Shown here piece after piece: positions 9,968-21,800 of a stretch of 64,000 nucleotides of DNA (position 1 is its first letter; each line of letters opens with the position of its first letter). The notes beneath the pieces are model-generated. The model saw only the letters and a list, made by a program, of their open reading frames with translations. It was not told where the DNA came from and did no database searches. The translations under genes and the position numbers were made by a program. Source of the stretch: Aspidiotus rigidus (Eukaryota; Arthropoda; Insecta; Hemiptera; Diaspididae); contig JAVHKY010000065.1 of the NCBI GenBank assembly GCA_035079385.1, forward strand, positions 186,001 through 250,000. The letters are read 5' to 3'.

Positions 9968-10532
9968 CAGTGGTTCTCAAATTTTTGGAGGCTGCGGCCC
10001 CCTCCAAAACGCCGAAAATTCAAGCCAAAAGTCGAAAGCACAAGTTTTAGGGATCTGATTATGTAAACTTCTTTACAGGTAGATGGGACATGAAAAATTC
10101 TTTATTTTACTGTCCAAAATACCAATTTTAAAAGTCTACCATTTTTTGTCAGAAACTTTCTCGATATTGTGGCTCCAATATTGTGACTTGGAGACAAGAC
10201 CGCGAGGTATACGAAGACATAGGGAATTAAGCATACATATATAAAAAAGTCATTAAACCTTGGCAGACTTGCAGAGTGATAAAGATTGGGAAATATCGAT
10301 ATTAGAGGCAAAAAAAAAGGGAGCGAAACATTTCAAAAACTTGGATTTACTGTAGAGAAGGAAAAATGAATAGCTGAAGATTGAAAAGAATAAATATTGA
10401 GAGAAATATTTTTCGCTATATTGTATATTCGCATTCTTCTTAGTTCATTGCATTCTCCATTTCTACTCGATTGCGCCACTATTTTTTTAAAATTACTTCA
10501 ACCCTTCACGGCCCCCAGTTTGAGAACCATAG
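9968..10532. mobile_element. Non-autonomous hAT-like element
   Basis: The left end CAGTGGTTCTCAAATTTTTG and the right end GGCCCCCAGTTTGAGAACC plus ATAG form the imperfect inverted termini typical of hAT elements (CAGTGGTTCTCAAA family), with GGCCCCC just inside both ends. The 565-bp body has no transposase ORF. The expected 8-bp target duplication (GCAGTCTG on the left, ATACTAAG on the right) does not match, so the copy is old or the ends have drifted. Confidence 0.65.
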
Positions 10533-11023
10533 ATACTAAGCTACTTGAACTTCTGTGAGCACACGAACTAAGCTAAGATCTCAATTTGTTGATAACGTCA
10601 TACAGTAGGCATTGCCTTGATCTACTTTGGACGACGTCTTTCACCATAAGACATGAAATCATAGTCTCTATTCTTGGCACTGAGAAATTATTTTTCCAAT
10701 TTCAACCTATTATTGAGAGAAACCTTGCTTCACCTATGATCATTCGATCAGAAGCTCCTGGTAGCCGCTTTCGTGCATATCCACAGCATCAACAATTCTC
10801 CCGTAGAAATACAAAATTACTTTCAAACGATCCATTTTCTATCATTTGTATTATTATTGTTGAATGCTACGACAACTGAGACTACCTCAAGCAATTAATG
10901 TGGTTTATCTCAGTTCGTGAAAGGTTCACGAAATTTAGATCTCAAAAACTACGTTGTTTTAAAGATAATGGGCTGTTTCAAATTATAGTTCTATTAATTT
11001 TGGAAGTATAAATATTCATTCAG

Positions 11024-11086
11024 GACCAGCCCAAACTGACTACTCGGCTGTCGCACTCAAAAATTACCGAGATTTAGAACATCTGC
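11024..11086 (+). CDS. Candidate internal exon of gene A
   Basis: A 63-nt exon between the acceptor ATTCATTCAG (ending at 11023) and the donor GTAAGT (11087). It enters with two bases (phase 1), reads PAQTDYSAVALKNYRDLEHL and leaves with one base (phase 1). This matches the phase-1 end of 1910-1946 and the phase-1 start of 13308-13556. Unknown function; the peptide is likely helical. Confidence 0.5.
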
Positions 11087-11648
11087 GTAAGTGAGAAAAA
11101 CATAGATCACTCTCAAACAAAGAATGCACCTGCACGAATTGAAAATTTACGTCATTCATCTTAGGATTAGGGAAGTTTTTGGAAGCAGAATCGCCCGAAG
11201 ATAAGCAGGGAATTCTGAGTAGTCCATCTTCAGCGACGAATGTTCCCTCAATCTGAATGATCCGTACGTAAAGAAGAACTATCCAGAATTTTGTCAGAAC
11301 AAAAGCTCCTCAAATGCCTACAAAATGGGGAACGCGTCAACAAGCGAAGAAGTCAAGCGGGAATTTGTATTCTCGTTTGTAGCTTGGAAAAATATTTCCA
11401 GAAGCACCATAAAATATTTAGTTACGAAAGAGCACAACTGGGACTGGCGTTGGCAATCAAGAGTTCGAGCAATTCAAATTTGACGAAACAAGAGACGTTG
11501 TCATAGTGGCGTCGGCTGAGCAACCGAACCAACTTTGATGAACTCTGTGAAGATGAATTAAAAGCTGATCTAAGCAAGAAACACATTCCTTACTTTTTAT
11601 TAGCATAAACTTATTGTGCACACAATATTTTTCTCAGGGTAGAGAATT

Positions 11649-11940
11649 ATGATATCGAAATGTGCAATACTGACGTCACTCAAAAGATCAGACAATGATG
11701 AATACGCCGATGTACCGAGGAAAGATACGGTATACACCTTACAGAGACGAATCTCAATTCAAAAGAAGAAAATTACTCCTTAATCGTGAGGAAACAAAGT
11801 ACACGATAGAATGTAAAGTCTTGGACCTCGAAAGTGGACAAGCGACTGAATACGGCACATCCATAGGTCTCGAACCCCAACACTTCTACATTTCCAAAAC
11901 AGTCGATGGAGATTTGATTCATGCTTGGCCGTTCAAGTAA
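11649..11940 (+). pseudogene. Possible decayed coding remnant
   Basis: Two overlapping frames have protein-like composition. One (11649 on) starts MISKCAILTSLKRSDNDEYA; the other (11695-11940) reads 81 residues with balanced composition and ends HAWPFK. Neither has convincing splice sites in phase with gene A. It may be a frameshifted exon or a transposon fragment. The area at about 11140-11640 also looks like decayed coding sequence but is not recognised. Confidence 0.25.
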
Positions 11941-12909
11941 AATGAAAACCTACAGACACAATCCCGTATTGCTTCACAAGAGGAGAACAAATCCTCTGAT
12001 CAATCATTGCGTGCATCGGAGGAAACTGTAAGAAAACCTTTAGAATGATATCGGAGAAAATTTATTTTTTCATCGAATTTATTCTCAAAATTTGTTTCAT
12101 CTTTCCAAAAGTTCAAAAAAGCTTTTGGACCGCCGCTTACAAACCTTTGTTGTTGATCCCCTTTTCTTTTTTTTCTGGCTGCGCTGCTGATTTAATTTCA
12201 ATAATATTATATTAATTGTATCTCGATAGGGTTGATTGCTTTTTCGAGAAAATTCAAATATCTTCTCAACAATGACTAATCCTTCCTTTGCTTGGTCACT
12301 AGATTGTTGCTGATCACACATAAAAGGAACAGAGGGAGGCGTAAATCTTTGAAAAACTAGTCTCGGGGAGAGAAAGCTTGGAGAAATTTAATTCGATCAT
12401 TTAGCTTTATAGAAGAAGGGGCATCTTTGAGGCCAAGAATACTCTCGACATTGCCACTATCTTCACTCGGATTTTTTGAATTCAATAATTTAGGAAGGGG
12501 TTATTCTCAATTTAACTACATCAAAAATGAGTTCAATGACTGACAAGTGCTAATCCGCGGAGCAGCAAGATAGATCAAAGACAGATCCACATTAATACAT
12601 TCGACTCATTAAAAAGAAAATTAAATCTCTGAGGAGTCAAGTTGACGAAAAAAAAACAAGGCCTCTCGTACTCATAAAACCGTTGCTGGAAAACATTTTT
12701 CTAGTCAACTTCACAGTCTGAACTATCTCTAGACCTAACAATATTGCTAACTGCACATTTCGTACGCGAGCGCAAACGTTCTTCTGAGAAATGTATTCCA
12801 ACAAAGACAGTAGAGAATTTCCCGCTTGAAAAAAAAAAAAAGAATGTTGAGTCACTTCTTCTTCAGCATCTGGTGTCCTCAAAAATGACGATATTTTTTG
12901 TGTCCTGCA

Positions 12910-12951
12910 GGTAGTGATAGAAATATCGAGGAAAACATGGATCTACGAAGT
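12910..12951 (+). CDS. Weak extra exon candidate of gene A
   Basis: After the acceptor TGTCCTGCAG the sequence enters in phase 1 and reads SDRNIEENMDLR. A weak donor (GTCTAC) would release it in phase 1, consistent with the neighbouring exons. The donor is poor, so the exon may be spurious or alternative. Confidence 0.25.
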
Positions 12952-13307
12952 CTACTGAAAGTTGGCTAAGCCGACAGGGTTGAATGAACACATTAGCTTA
13001 CAGACACGACGATCTTTCCACCTCCACTGTAGCCGAAGATCTACTCTAAACTGGTTACAACGTTGATCTCTCAACCCTTACACGATTATTCATGCAGCTA
13101 CAAAAGGTAGGCTCATAAATAAGCAAAGATTGAGGTGTAGGGTAAGTCACTGAGAACACATCACTCCCCTACACCATTCTCCTTTTCTTCACCCCTACCC
13201 CCTTCCCCCGGCACTGCTGACTCGAATTACTTATTTCTCAGAAGATTCTATCCGTTTCGAAATACGTTTGATCTGTTTCCGACTTCATAAATTTTCTATT
13301 TCTTCAG

Positions 13308-13868
13308 GAGGAAGTAACCGTAGTAATGAAGAAGCATCCTTCAATCTCACTATTTACAGAGAAGTGTTACAATTGACTTCGGAGCAATTACGGAAGCAGA
13401 AAATTCACATCGACGAAATTAAAAAAAGCTGCGACTGGCTGCTAAGCAACGGAATAGAATTGAAAAGATTACCCCAAATCGTTTATCATGCATCCAAATT
13501 ACTCGGTGAAGAAGCGAATAAAACCCAAGAAAAAATTGACTCGGATATAGAAAACGGTTAGTCGATTATATTTCTTGTACGGTTTAAACGTCTTCTTCAC
13601 TACTTCTGTTTTATCTTGTGTATGCACAGAGGAGAAATCAAATCCCTTCAGCCCAGCTTTGATAACGCGAATCAAAAACTTTCACGTGGAAATAAAAAAA
13701 TTCATTCACGCGCAGACGACACTGACGTCGCAAGAAATCGAGACGTTCGAGCGCGAATTATCCGTCGCGGAAGAAGAATTGAAAGTCGCTTGCCAATCTA
13801 TAGGCGAGAAGATCACGAAGATTGAGAAATTCTTGTCCGAAAAACAAGAAATTGATATTTTTAGGTGA
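13308..13868 (+). CDS. Two terminal exons of gene A, unrecognised helical protein
   Basis: Exons 13308-13556 and 13630-13868 are joined across a 73-nt intron (G|GTTAGT to TGCACAG), phase 1 to phase 1, ending at TGA 13866-13868. An AATAAA lies at 14005-14010. The 3' end encodes about 163 residues, strongly helical and heptad-like (for example ETFERELSVAEEELKVACQS, then KITKIEKFLSEKQ), consistent with a coiled-coil or helical-bundle subunit. It contains two cysteines and no membrane segment. Upstream exons at 675, 1910 and 11024 are phase-compatible. I do not recognise the family. The long coiled-coil tail would suit a structural or adaptor protein, but that is speculation. Confidence 0.6.
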
Positions 13869-14004
13869 TGTCGACACAACTAAACGGCTTCCTTATCTTC
13901 TGTCTTTTATTAAAAATTCTGCCTGTGTTCACACAGTTTTCAAACGATAACGAATTTGCGTAATTTAGCTATCCTTTTCTTGAATGGAGATAAATCTATT
14001 TTGT

Positions 14005-14010
14005 AATAAA
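14005..14010 (+). terminator. Poly(A) signal of gene A
   Basis: AATAAA, 137 bases past the stop at 13868. Confidence 0.55.
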
Positions 14011-14707
14011 TGATTAAAATTTTCTATCTTAAGTCTACATTTCACCGAGTAATTGGTAACAAAGTGAGTAGCGAAATTAAACATAAATCGAAAAACGGAT
14101 AAAGACATTGAGGCACTCCGAAAATTTTCTACTATTCAAAGAGATCAAAGTCCAGATTTGAGTCTCTGAAGGAAACGTTCTCACCAACGATTTATGAAGT
14201 GCTTCGATTTCTCTCTCGAACAACGAGGCCAGTTAACTTTGTGACGTCATTAACGGGTCGAAATCGTACTTACAGAAGTTCCTTGGCAGTATAGTACCCA
14301 TATGCACCAGACTACTTTGCTCTGTGTAGCAGTCAAGTATACAACATTATTCATTGGCTTAGAACTCGAAATTTTTCCGAGCACCGACGGAGTAGACTAG
14401 ATTAAGTAGCTCACGGCTTCACTCTTCATCACTATTTCTCAGCTCAATTAAAGAGTAATTCACCGTGTGCTAACTAGTTGAAAAGCCCTTCCAACATCCT
14501 CAAACTGAATCCCCTGCAAGCATCTCCTCATCTACTTATATTGTTCTTAATCTCACTGATAGTACCAATTAATCTTTCGCAAACTTATCTGAAATATAGT
14601 CACAGACCAGCTGGACTTTATTTAATGTTGTGCTCACAATTTCGAACTCACATAAAGAGATAATACTTGTAGCGTCTCAAAATCTCATCCTCTGTATCAG
14701 TTCACCT

Positions 14708-15518
14708 TTAAGGAAATCGAAAGCGAAAACATATACTGAACAATAGGGTTGGAAGAGTAAAGGTCTTGTATACATTTGGCTTGGAGAGAAGAAAAGAAGT
14801 CGTAAAGGAGGAGGAATTTACTGGAAGAGAAGAGAAGGGTGGGATAGAAGGCAGATAATTTAGAAGAATATATGGAGACCGAGTTTTCTCCACAGAAGAA
14901 CGAGAGGTGTAGCCAGTTTTGAAACTTGATTTGTGTCCATCTAGGAAAGCACAGGTTGTGGGAGGAAAAATCATAATGATGGCCTTATTATTTCTCAAGT
15001 AAATTAAGTAGAGCGATTTTGATAAGTCAGCCAGGTTAAAGCGAATACGATGCCACGAGGATGTTCACGGAAAAAGTGGGAAAGATGGGTTTAAATTATC
15101 TACATAGGATTCTATTGAGAGAAGTAGAATGAGAGAAGGAAGAAAGATAGGGAGACGGGAAAAATAGGCCATAGTGTGGCGGTAAGCAATAATCTGCGGA
15201 ATAATGGAGAAGGGGTGTCAGCCTCAGTACATAGGCTGGGTGTTGGATTAGTGTGAAGAGCACCGAGGGCTAAATGTAGGCTACCTGATTGTATTTGCAT
15301 CCAATGATTTTCAAGAAGATTGACTAGCCTCTCTCTAAATTCGGGACCCGTAGTCCAGTTGAGAAAAAAATAGAGAATTGTATAGCTGAAGGAAGAGCTA
15401 GCGAAGCGCGATGGCAATCAGTGCGAGTGTGGGACCTATATTTGAGGTCATTCAGTGAGTTTAGGCATTTGGCTTTGAAGGCTTTGATGTGAAGGGTCCA
15501 AAATATTACGCATCGCAA
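14708..15518 (-). mobile_element. Non-LTR retrotransposon relic (RT C-terminal part)
   Basis: Minus-strand frames show the post-catalytic 'thumb' of RNase H-bearing non-LTR reverse transcriptases: HIKAFKAKCLNSLNDLKY (15518-15324 frame), then LALGALHTNPTPSLCTEA followed by FRRLLLTA (15417-15112 frame). Frames then break toward 14708, where the RNase H start would be expected. It is frameshifted and truncated, hence inactive. It is probably the same broad family as the relics at 35.7-37.4, 39.5-40.3, 49.3-51.1 and 61.6-62.5 kb. Confidence 0.6.
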
Positions 15519-15571
15519 AGGTGGTAAATTATTAATCGTAATTCAAAAATACCCGAATTATAACTAGTCTA

Positions 15572-16920
15572 TCAACGTTTTTGGAGTCCCATGTGACCCA
15601 TAAAATAGGTGCCCTGCCTCCCCTCGTTCAACTCCGTTAAAGAAGCCGTGAATCTCTTGTTTATGAAAAATTGTATTTTATACCTAGGAAATTCTTTTTT
15701 TTTGTACGCACATTTTGGGCAGATATTTTGAAGGTAAATGATACAAAAGTTACTCACATGAATGTAGTTACGACTTTGATAGGTGGCCAACTTTTTCGGT
15801 TCATCCACATAATACATCAAATTTTAATACAAATACTATTCTTTCCTAAAGAGCCACAAATCTTCCTCTTTTTTCTTGCTCAGAATTGCAATCATTGGAA
15901 CTTACCTAAAAAATAAAGAAACAAAAAATTATAGTTAATTTCAACACTGAAAAAATTAGTAATATTGATTCTACAGTACAACCAACAGAATATTTTTAGT
16001 ATGATTACTTATTTATAATTAAAATTATTAAATGATTAATTCTTAGATCTTCATTCAAAGGATCAAATATATTAAATGAATTACATGAAATAAAAGTTTA
16101 TTTAGTTTTAATTTTTTTATTAATTTTAATTACTTCATCTCTTCTTACAGAGAATAAAATTGAGGAATATTGGCATCATGCAAATAGGTGCCTATATTAG
16201 GAATGGAAACACATATGGTAAAAATCTTTTGACAAGGCTTACATTTTTTTTTAATAGGGAACCTGTTCTATGATTTTTTTAGTGAAAAATTTTCCCTGCG
16301 GCCAAAAACATAGAAAAATGTCGACTCTCGAGTTACATATGATACGAGGAGTGGGGCATTGGAAGAATTTCCTCTCTCAAGCCGTAAAATATGATAGGAG
16401 GGCAACTTATGGTGTTTGAAGCATTGCATATCTGGCTTACTGAAGGAGCTAAGCCAATTGGTGTACGAAGAATTGCATATGTAGTTACTTGAAGGGACTA
16501 TCGCTAAGGAAGCCGTCGTTTTGTTGGCTCCCCCTTCAGAAGTATTTCCTATCCTGGTATGAACCCAGTATAATGAGCCACGATTTTAGCCTACTTCAGC
16601 CTAGTATATATTCCAAACTTTTGTGTGTATCTGTATAATATTACATGAACAACTCATAACTCGAGGGTCAAACGATGTGTCAGCCTGACTGGTTAACGGT
16701 GTGCTTTACTAGTTCGGAATCTCTGAAACAGTGTACGATATGTTGCATAAACCTTCCCAAAAGCCCTGCAAGGTTTGGTAAGCCAGCGGTTACTACGTGA
16801 CGCTTGTCGGGCGTGCGTGGGTAGTCCTTGTAACAAATGACGAGGAATGATTTTGCAAGGTCACATCTCGGGGCTCCATTTTCCAACGAATTTTTGCGAT
16901 CTTTGGAAATGTTGTACAGA
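15572..16920. other. Dispersed repeats, no gene
   Basis: 15590-15660 shares GTTCAACTCCGTTAAAGAAG-type sequence with 43500-43570. 15930-16120 is an AT-rich block that also occurs at 29840-29935. 16320-16500 contains a duplicated GAATTGCATAT segment. No gene structure is seen. Confidence 0.4.
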
Positions 16921-17309
16921 AGGGTTCAACGAAAGGCGCTATCGGAACACAATCTTAAATTTTGGCTCCAGAAGAATTTCACTCTCGTCAGAAAATAGAC
17001 GAATTTTCACCAATTCCAACGTTTAATTGAAAATTTATTTTAAGAAATGTTTAATTCTGCTTTGATGGCGCTCCTGGTTGGACCTTTCTGGAAAACATTA
17101 CGGACAGATATAAAATGCGTCAAAAATGCTTATTTAAAGATGTACAAGGTAGTTGTTTACGGCTGAATACGAAAATTTTACTAGGTTTTAGAAAGACACT
17201 AAACAACCCTCAGGCAAATTTGATCACCCTATGCACTTCACTGCCAAACTGGGGTGCTCTAATTGCAGTAAAAATTACACATCTCATATAGTAACTTACG
17301 ATTTATTGT

Positions 17310-17624
17310 GGTGTCGCATTTATTGCGATTGCACACGGTGTTCGGATGTATTTGTTGAAGTGTGCGTAGTGTTTTCGAGGTAAAAGTATTGAAGTTCGGT
17401 TATTCGTAGCTGTTCTTTATTATTATTCCTAACAAGTGACTGGTGGAACATCACATTCATCTCAGAAAGTAAAAATGAAGACCATCCTAACAAGATTAAA
17501 AGAAGATATCTTGTCTACAGTCAATCAGCGAATGGATCAGAAACTAGAAACGATCCAGCGACAGAATGAGGATTCGAAAACCTTGTTGAAAAGATTTGTT
17601 TTGAAAGAAATACTCACAGGATAG
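17310..17624 (+). mobile_element. Retroelement-like 5' fragment with short ORF
   Basis: The block 17312-17455 (CGCATTTATTGCGATTGCAC and on) recurs at 18208-18330. It ends in TGGTGGAACATCAC, which would pair with a tRNA 3' end (...TTCCACCA), so it could be an LTR end plus primer binding site. It is followed by a short ORF (17475-17624) with the helical start MKTILTRLKEDILSTVNQRM, which could be a truncated gag-like N-terminus. No further retroelement domains follow. Confidence 0.35.
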
Positions 17625-17949
17625 GAAAAAAACCAATATATATTCCAACAATAGTAAACCAGCATAGAACAACCGTAAAAATCTCTATCTTTAATGTCAA
17701 TCTGAGGCTGCCGCCACTGGATGCAATGGATCAACTTGAAAAACCGAAGCTTCTAAGTCAATGGTAAATCTAAGAAAACCAGCATGGCAATTCACCGTCC
17801 AATGTTGTTGAAGCGGATAAGGAGAATTGTGGCAAGCTAACACAAGTTATGGAGCAACATTTCAGACGGGCACATCCAACACCCCTTTATATAAAAAATC
17901 TTAAATTTTAACAATGCGCTGGTGGAAAACATTAGAGAGGTTTGCTAGT

Positions 17950-18087
17950 GAAATTTTGCGCTCGGCTCAACGGTTAAACAGGTAGAGACTTTTGAACATA
18001 GAAGTTTCGACTAGGAAATCTAGAGGCGCGAGTTCAAAGCACTAATGCGGGTTTGGAAGTTGAAGCAAAAAAAAAAAAAAAAAAAAA
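17950..18087 (+). mobile_element. tRNA-derived SINE-like unit
   Basis: An A-box-like CGGCTCAACGG at 17963-17973 (first base off consensus) and a perfect B-box GTTCAAAGC at 18032-18040 are followed by an unrelated tail and a run of about 21 A (18067-18087). This is the layout of a tRNA-derived SINE. It does not fold as a functional tRNA. Single copy in the window; no target duplication recognised. Confidence 0.5.
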
Positions 18088-18207
18088 CCGTCAAGTCGAC
18101 AGACATACGATTCTGAAAGAAACTTTCAGAACTAATGATAGGCCAGTGTGCTATAACAAGTTAAAGCTTGTACACACACGATGAACAATTGAGAAAGCAT
18201 CTAGCTT

Positions 18208-18330
18208 TCGCATTTATTGCGATCGCGTACGGTGTTCCAGTTTATTTGAAGTTTAGTGTATTTGTAATAAACTTCAGTTATTCGTGGCTGTTCTTCATCA
18301 TTTGTAATCAGTGACTGATGGAATGTCACA
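18208..18330 (+). repeat. Second copy of the 17.3-kb retroelement end
   Basis: TCGCATTTATTGCGATCGCG through GTGACTGATGGAATGTCAC parallels 17312-17455, with a deletion and many substitutions. It includes the primer-site-like segment, so it is a second 5' end and not a matching 3' LTR. Confidence 0.45.
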
Positions 18331-18825
18331 AAATGAAAAAAAAAAGTAAAATTCAATCGGAAATTCAACATTTTTTAGATACATGAAATATAAATACTCA
18401 AGACGGGTAATCAGGCCGTGTACTCCTAGACTCATGGGAGAGTGGAGCTTTATTTTTGAAAACATAGTGAGCAGCTCATGACTTTCGAATCCAACTCTCA
18501 AATGACTAATAAAATCCATTATTGCCTAGCATAATTCTTCACTCGACTTCTTTCGTCGTTCCTTTTTTCAAATTTCGGTATTACATGCCAAACAGATACT
18601 ATATCAGCGTTGTGTCGACGAGAATACAATGCGAGTAGTATCAGTTAAAAAATCATAACTGCATGACAACCACATGCATGAGTCTCTTATTATGTAAATT
18701 TTGATTAATCAATTCCGAGTTGTTGTCGAACTTGAATATCCTTCGTACGTCCTATATGTTTGAACGAGAACCTCGTAGTTGTGACTCACCGGAAGGTACG
18801 CATAAGAGGAATGATTTCAGAAAAA

Positions 18826-21800
18826 ATGGCTGACATTCCGGAACGAATCTTACATGGACCTGAATTTTCATCGCCTACGTTTGAAATAGAATTAAAAGAC
18901 ACTTCTCTGGACGAATATATAACCAATGCGGTGGAAAGAAGTTCCAATGATGTTTTTATGGTAAGTTGGCCTATATCAAGTCTTACACTAGTCTTCATTA
19001 TTTTGTAATGAAGAGCATGGGAAGAAGATTTAAAACTCTACAATTATTTCAGATAGACGCCTTGAGCAGGGAAAAGCTCATGTTTAAAGAATTCTTGCAA
19101 AAAAGTCGTAGTTTGGCGGCTGAGTTGCAAGCATTACATTGCAAGAAAGGAACCATAGTAGGGATTATGTCCGAAAACCGACTAGAATATCCGATCGTCA
19201 TCTTTGGTACAATGTTAACAGGTGCCATACTCACTTGTTTCAATCCAGCCTACACAGGCGGTAAGCATAATTATATATGTACATACACTTCATCAGTTTG
19301 GGTATTCAATTCCAAGCACTAAGATGATTTACAGAACCAATTTTTCCTGTCCAAAAGTTGTAAATAAGAATCTCATTTCTATTGTTCTTATTTCTAGATG
19401 AACTAACTTCACTTTTCAACATTGCGAAGCCTTCAGTCATATTTTGTTCCTCAGAAAATTATTCGAAAATCAAACTAGTAATTTCTCCGGCATGCAGAAT
19501 CATTGTGCTCAACCCGGACGAGACTTTGGATGTATCTTCGCCCTATTTAAAATTCTCAAACCTAGTCTACTCATCGAAAACGTACAGCCCTGTCAAGAAC
19601 AAACCTGATGAGGTGGTCTTCATTTTGTACTCGAGTGGAACCACTGGTTTGCCAAAGGGTGTGATGCTTACGCACTCAAATCAGGTGTTCATGACAAAAG
19701 TTATGCGGTAAGTAATATCTATTCTTGAGGATCTTTACGCCTTTAATCTTAGAAACCTTAACCAACATAAGGAGCACTCTGAGAATTTTCTCAGGTGATA
19801 TGTAACCCTACAAGATCTACTAGAGTGGACATTGGCGCCAATTTGAAACCTAAAACCATATTGTAGATGATCGACCTTAACCCACATAGGGATTATTATG
19901 GTGACATAACAGGCTGGCCAAATCATGCTTCTCTAAAGGATCTCAAAAGTGCACTATCGGGAGAAAAGGGTGACCTGAATTTGATAGAAGATGAGGAAGG
20001 TTTGGGTGGAACCTTCTCTTCCAGTGAATCAGTGAGCTCAATGATGTTGACTGATTAATCTTGATCTACATAAGGACTCCCTTATAACGTGACCTGAAAT
20101 AGGTAGAAGGAGGGGACGGGGTAGGTAGTGCTGAGACGTAAAATAGAGTCTGAAAATAGTTGACAAACGAAATAAATTTATTGAAATCAGATTATGCTTC
20201 GTATTTTCAGAGAAGAAAATCTCATAGAAAGCAGTGGCCAGATAAATATGAGCATATTGCCGATGTTTCATACATTCGGTTTGAGTCTGATCTTCGGCAC
20301 GATCGCTCGAGGCCAAACTCTCGTCATTATGCGCAAATTTGACAAGAGGCTGTTTCTATCAACGATACAAGAATATAAAGTAAGTTGAACTACGAACCGA
20401 TTTTCTGCGAGCTACAGTTTTGAACAGTTTCTAAATTCCTCCTCACAGATAAGACAGTTAACGTTGGTACCGACTTTGGTAACTTTTCTATTAAAAAGTC
20501 CGTTAGTCGATGAATACGATTTGTCGAGCGTCGAAAGTGTCGTGTGCGGAGCTGCACCTGTCAAGCCCGAAACAGAACTCGCCCTAAAGAATAAGTTCAA
20601 ACTCAAATATTTTCAACAAGGATACGGTATGACCGAGTCAACCTTGATAAACACAATAAAAAATAATAGAAGTTCCAAAGCAGGCACATGTGGCTCCATC
20701 GTACCGGGGACGAAAATCAAGGTTAGTTTGTTATTATTTCATGATATCGAATGACGGTGACGGCTGTAATCATAAAACAGGGAGCCATTATTCGTACCCA
20801 AACAGCATTCTTTTCAACCTTAAAAAAATCTCAACACTATTTTCTTAGGCCCCTCTCGCTTTGAAAATTATACTGTTGAGTGAACGTAACATTATTATAG
20901 GAGATCTAATTTTGACCTAATTTCCGGAGACCTTTCAGTCAATCATAAGTCGAAAATCAACTTTCGCTTTAACTGACAACAGATTATGGATAAGACCTCA
21001 GAGCCGATTTCATCTCGACTTGAAAAAATTTGGTCAATATGATTTCCTTTACTGTTTTTACCAAGATTGTAAAAAGCCAAATCGAGTCCAGAGGAGATCG
21101 GCTGATTGTTTACCCTGAAAGTGGAAACTTTGATAAAAATTTGTAGACGTAAAACGTCCCTTAAAAAACGCGAACTCGAGAGAAAGACACCCTTCACCGC
21201 CTCTATCCGGGATATTGCACTCTAATATTATTGAAAACAAAGATATAAATTTCAGGTTGTGCACACCCAGACAGGAGCTGTTTTAGGACACGATGAGGTT
21301 GGAGAAATCTGCATCAAAGGACCTCATATTATGAAAGGATATTATGGAAATGAGAAGTCTACTGCTGAAACTATAGATAAAGACGGTTGGCTTTCCACTG
21401 GAGATATCGGCTATTACGATAAGGATGGAGATTTTTTCATTGTGGACAGAGCCAAAGAACTTATCAAGTACAAAGGTTTTCAAGTAAGTACAGGAGCAAA
21501 GCCAGGAGACATTTATTCAAAAAATATTTAATACATAAATGAAATTCTAGGTAGCGCCAGCAGAAATAGAAGCTCTCCTATTAGCGCATCCATCAATCGC
21601 CGACTCCGCAGTCATAGGCGTCCCAGATGAGGCTGCTGGTGAACTTCCAAGAGCTTATGTGGTCAAACGGGACAACACAACGATCACAGAAGATGAAATA
21701 AGACAATACATAGCAGGTCTGTACGAAGGGAGGGGAAGGGGTACCTAACCAGCCGGGTCCGAGATACTCGAGGGGCCCGGATTCAGGTTAGGATAGATTT

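Noticed and set aside
17950..18066. Functional tRNA gene
   Set aside because: A- and B-box-like words are present but no cloverleaf or acceptor stem forms, and an A tail follows; called SINE-like instead.
19867..20058. Small acidic ORF in intron 3 of the synthetase
   Set aside because: Lies wholly inside an intron with no splice signals or homology; the flanking exons join perfectly without it.
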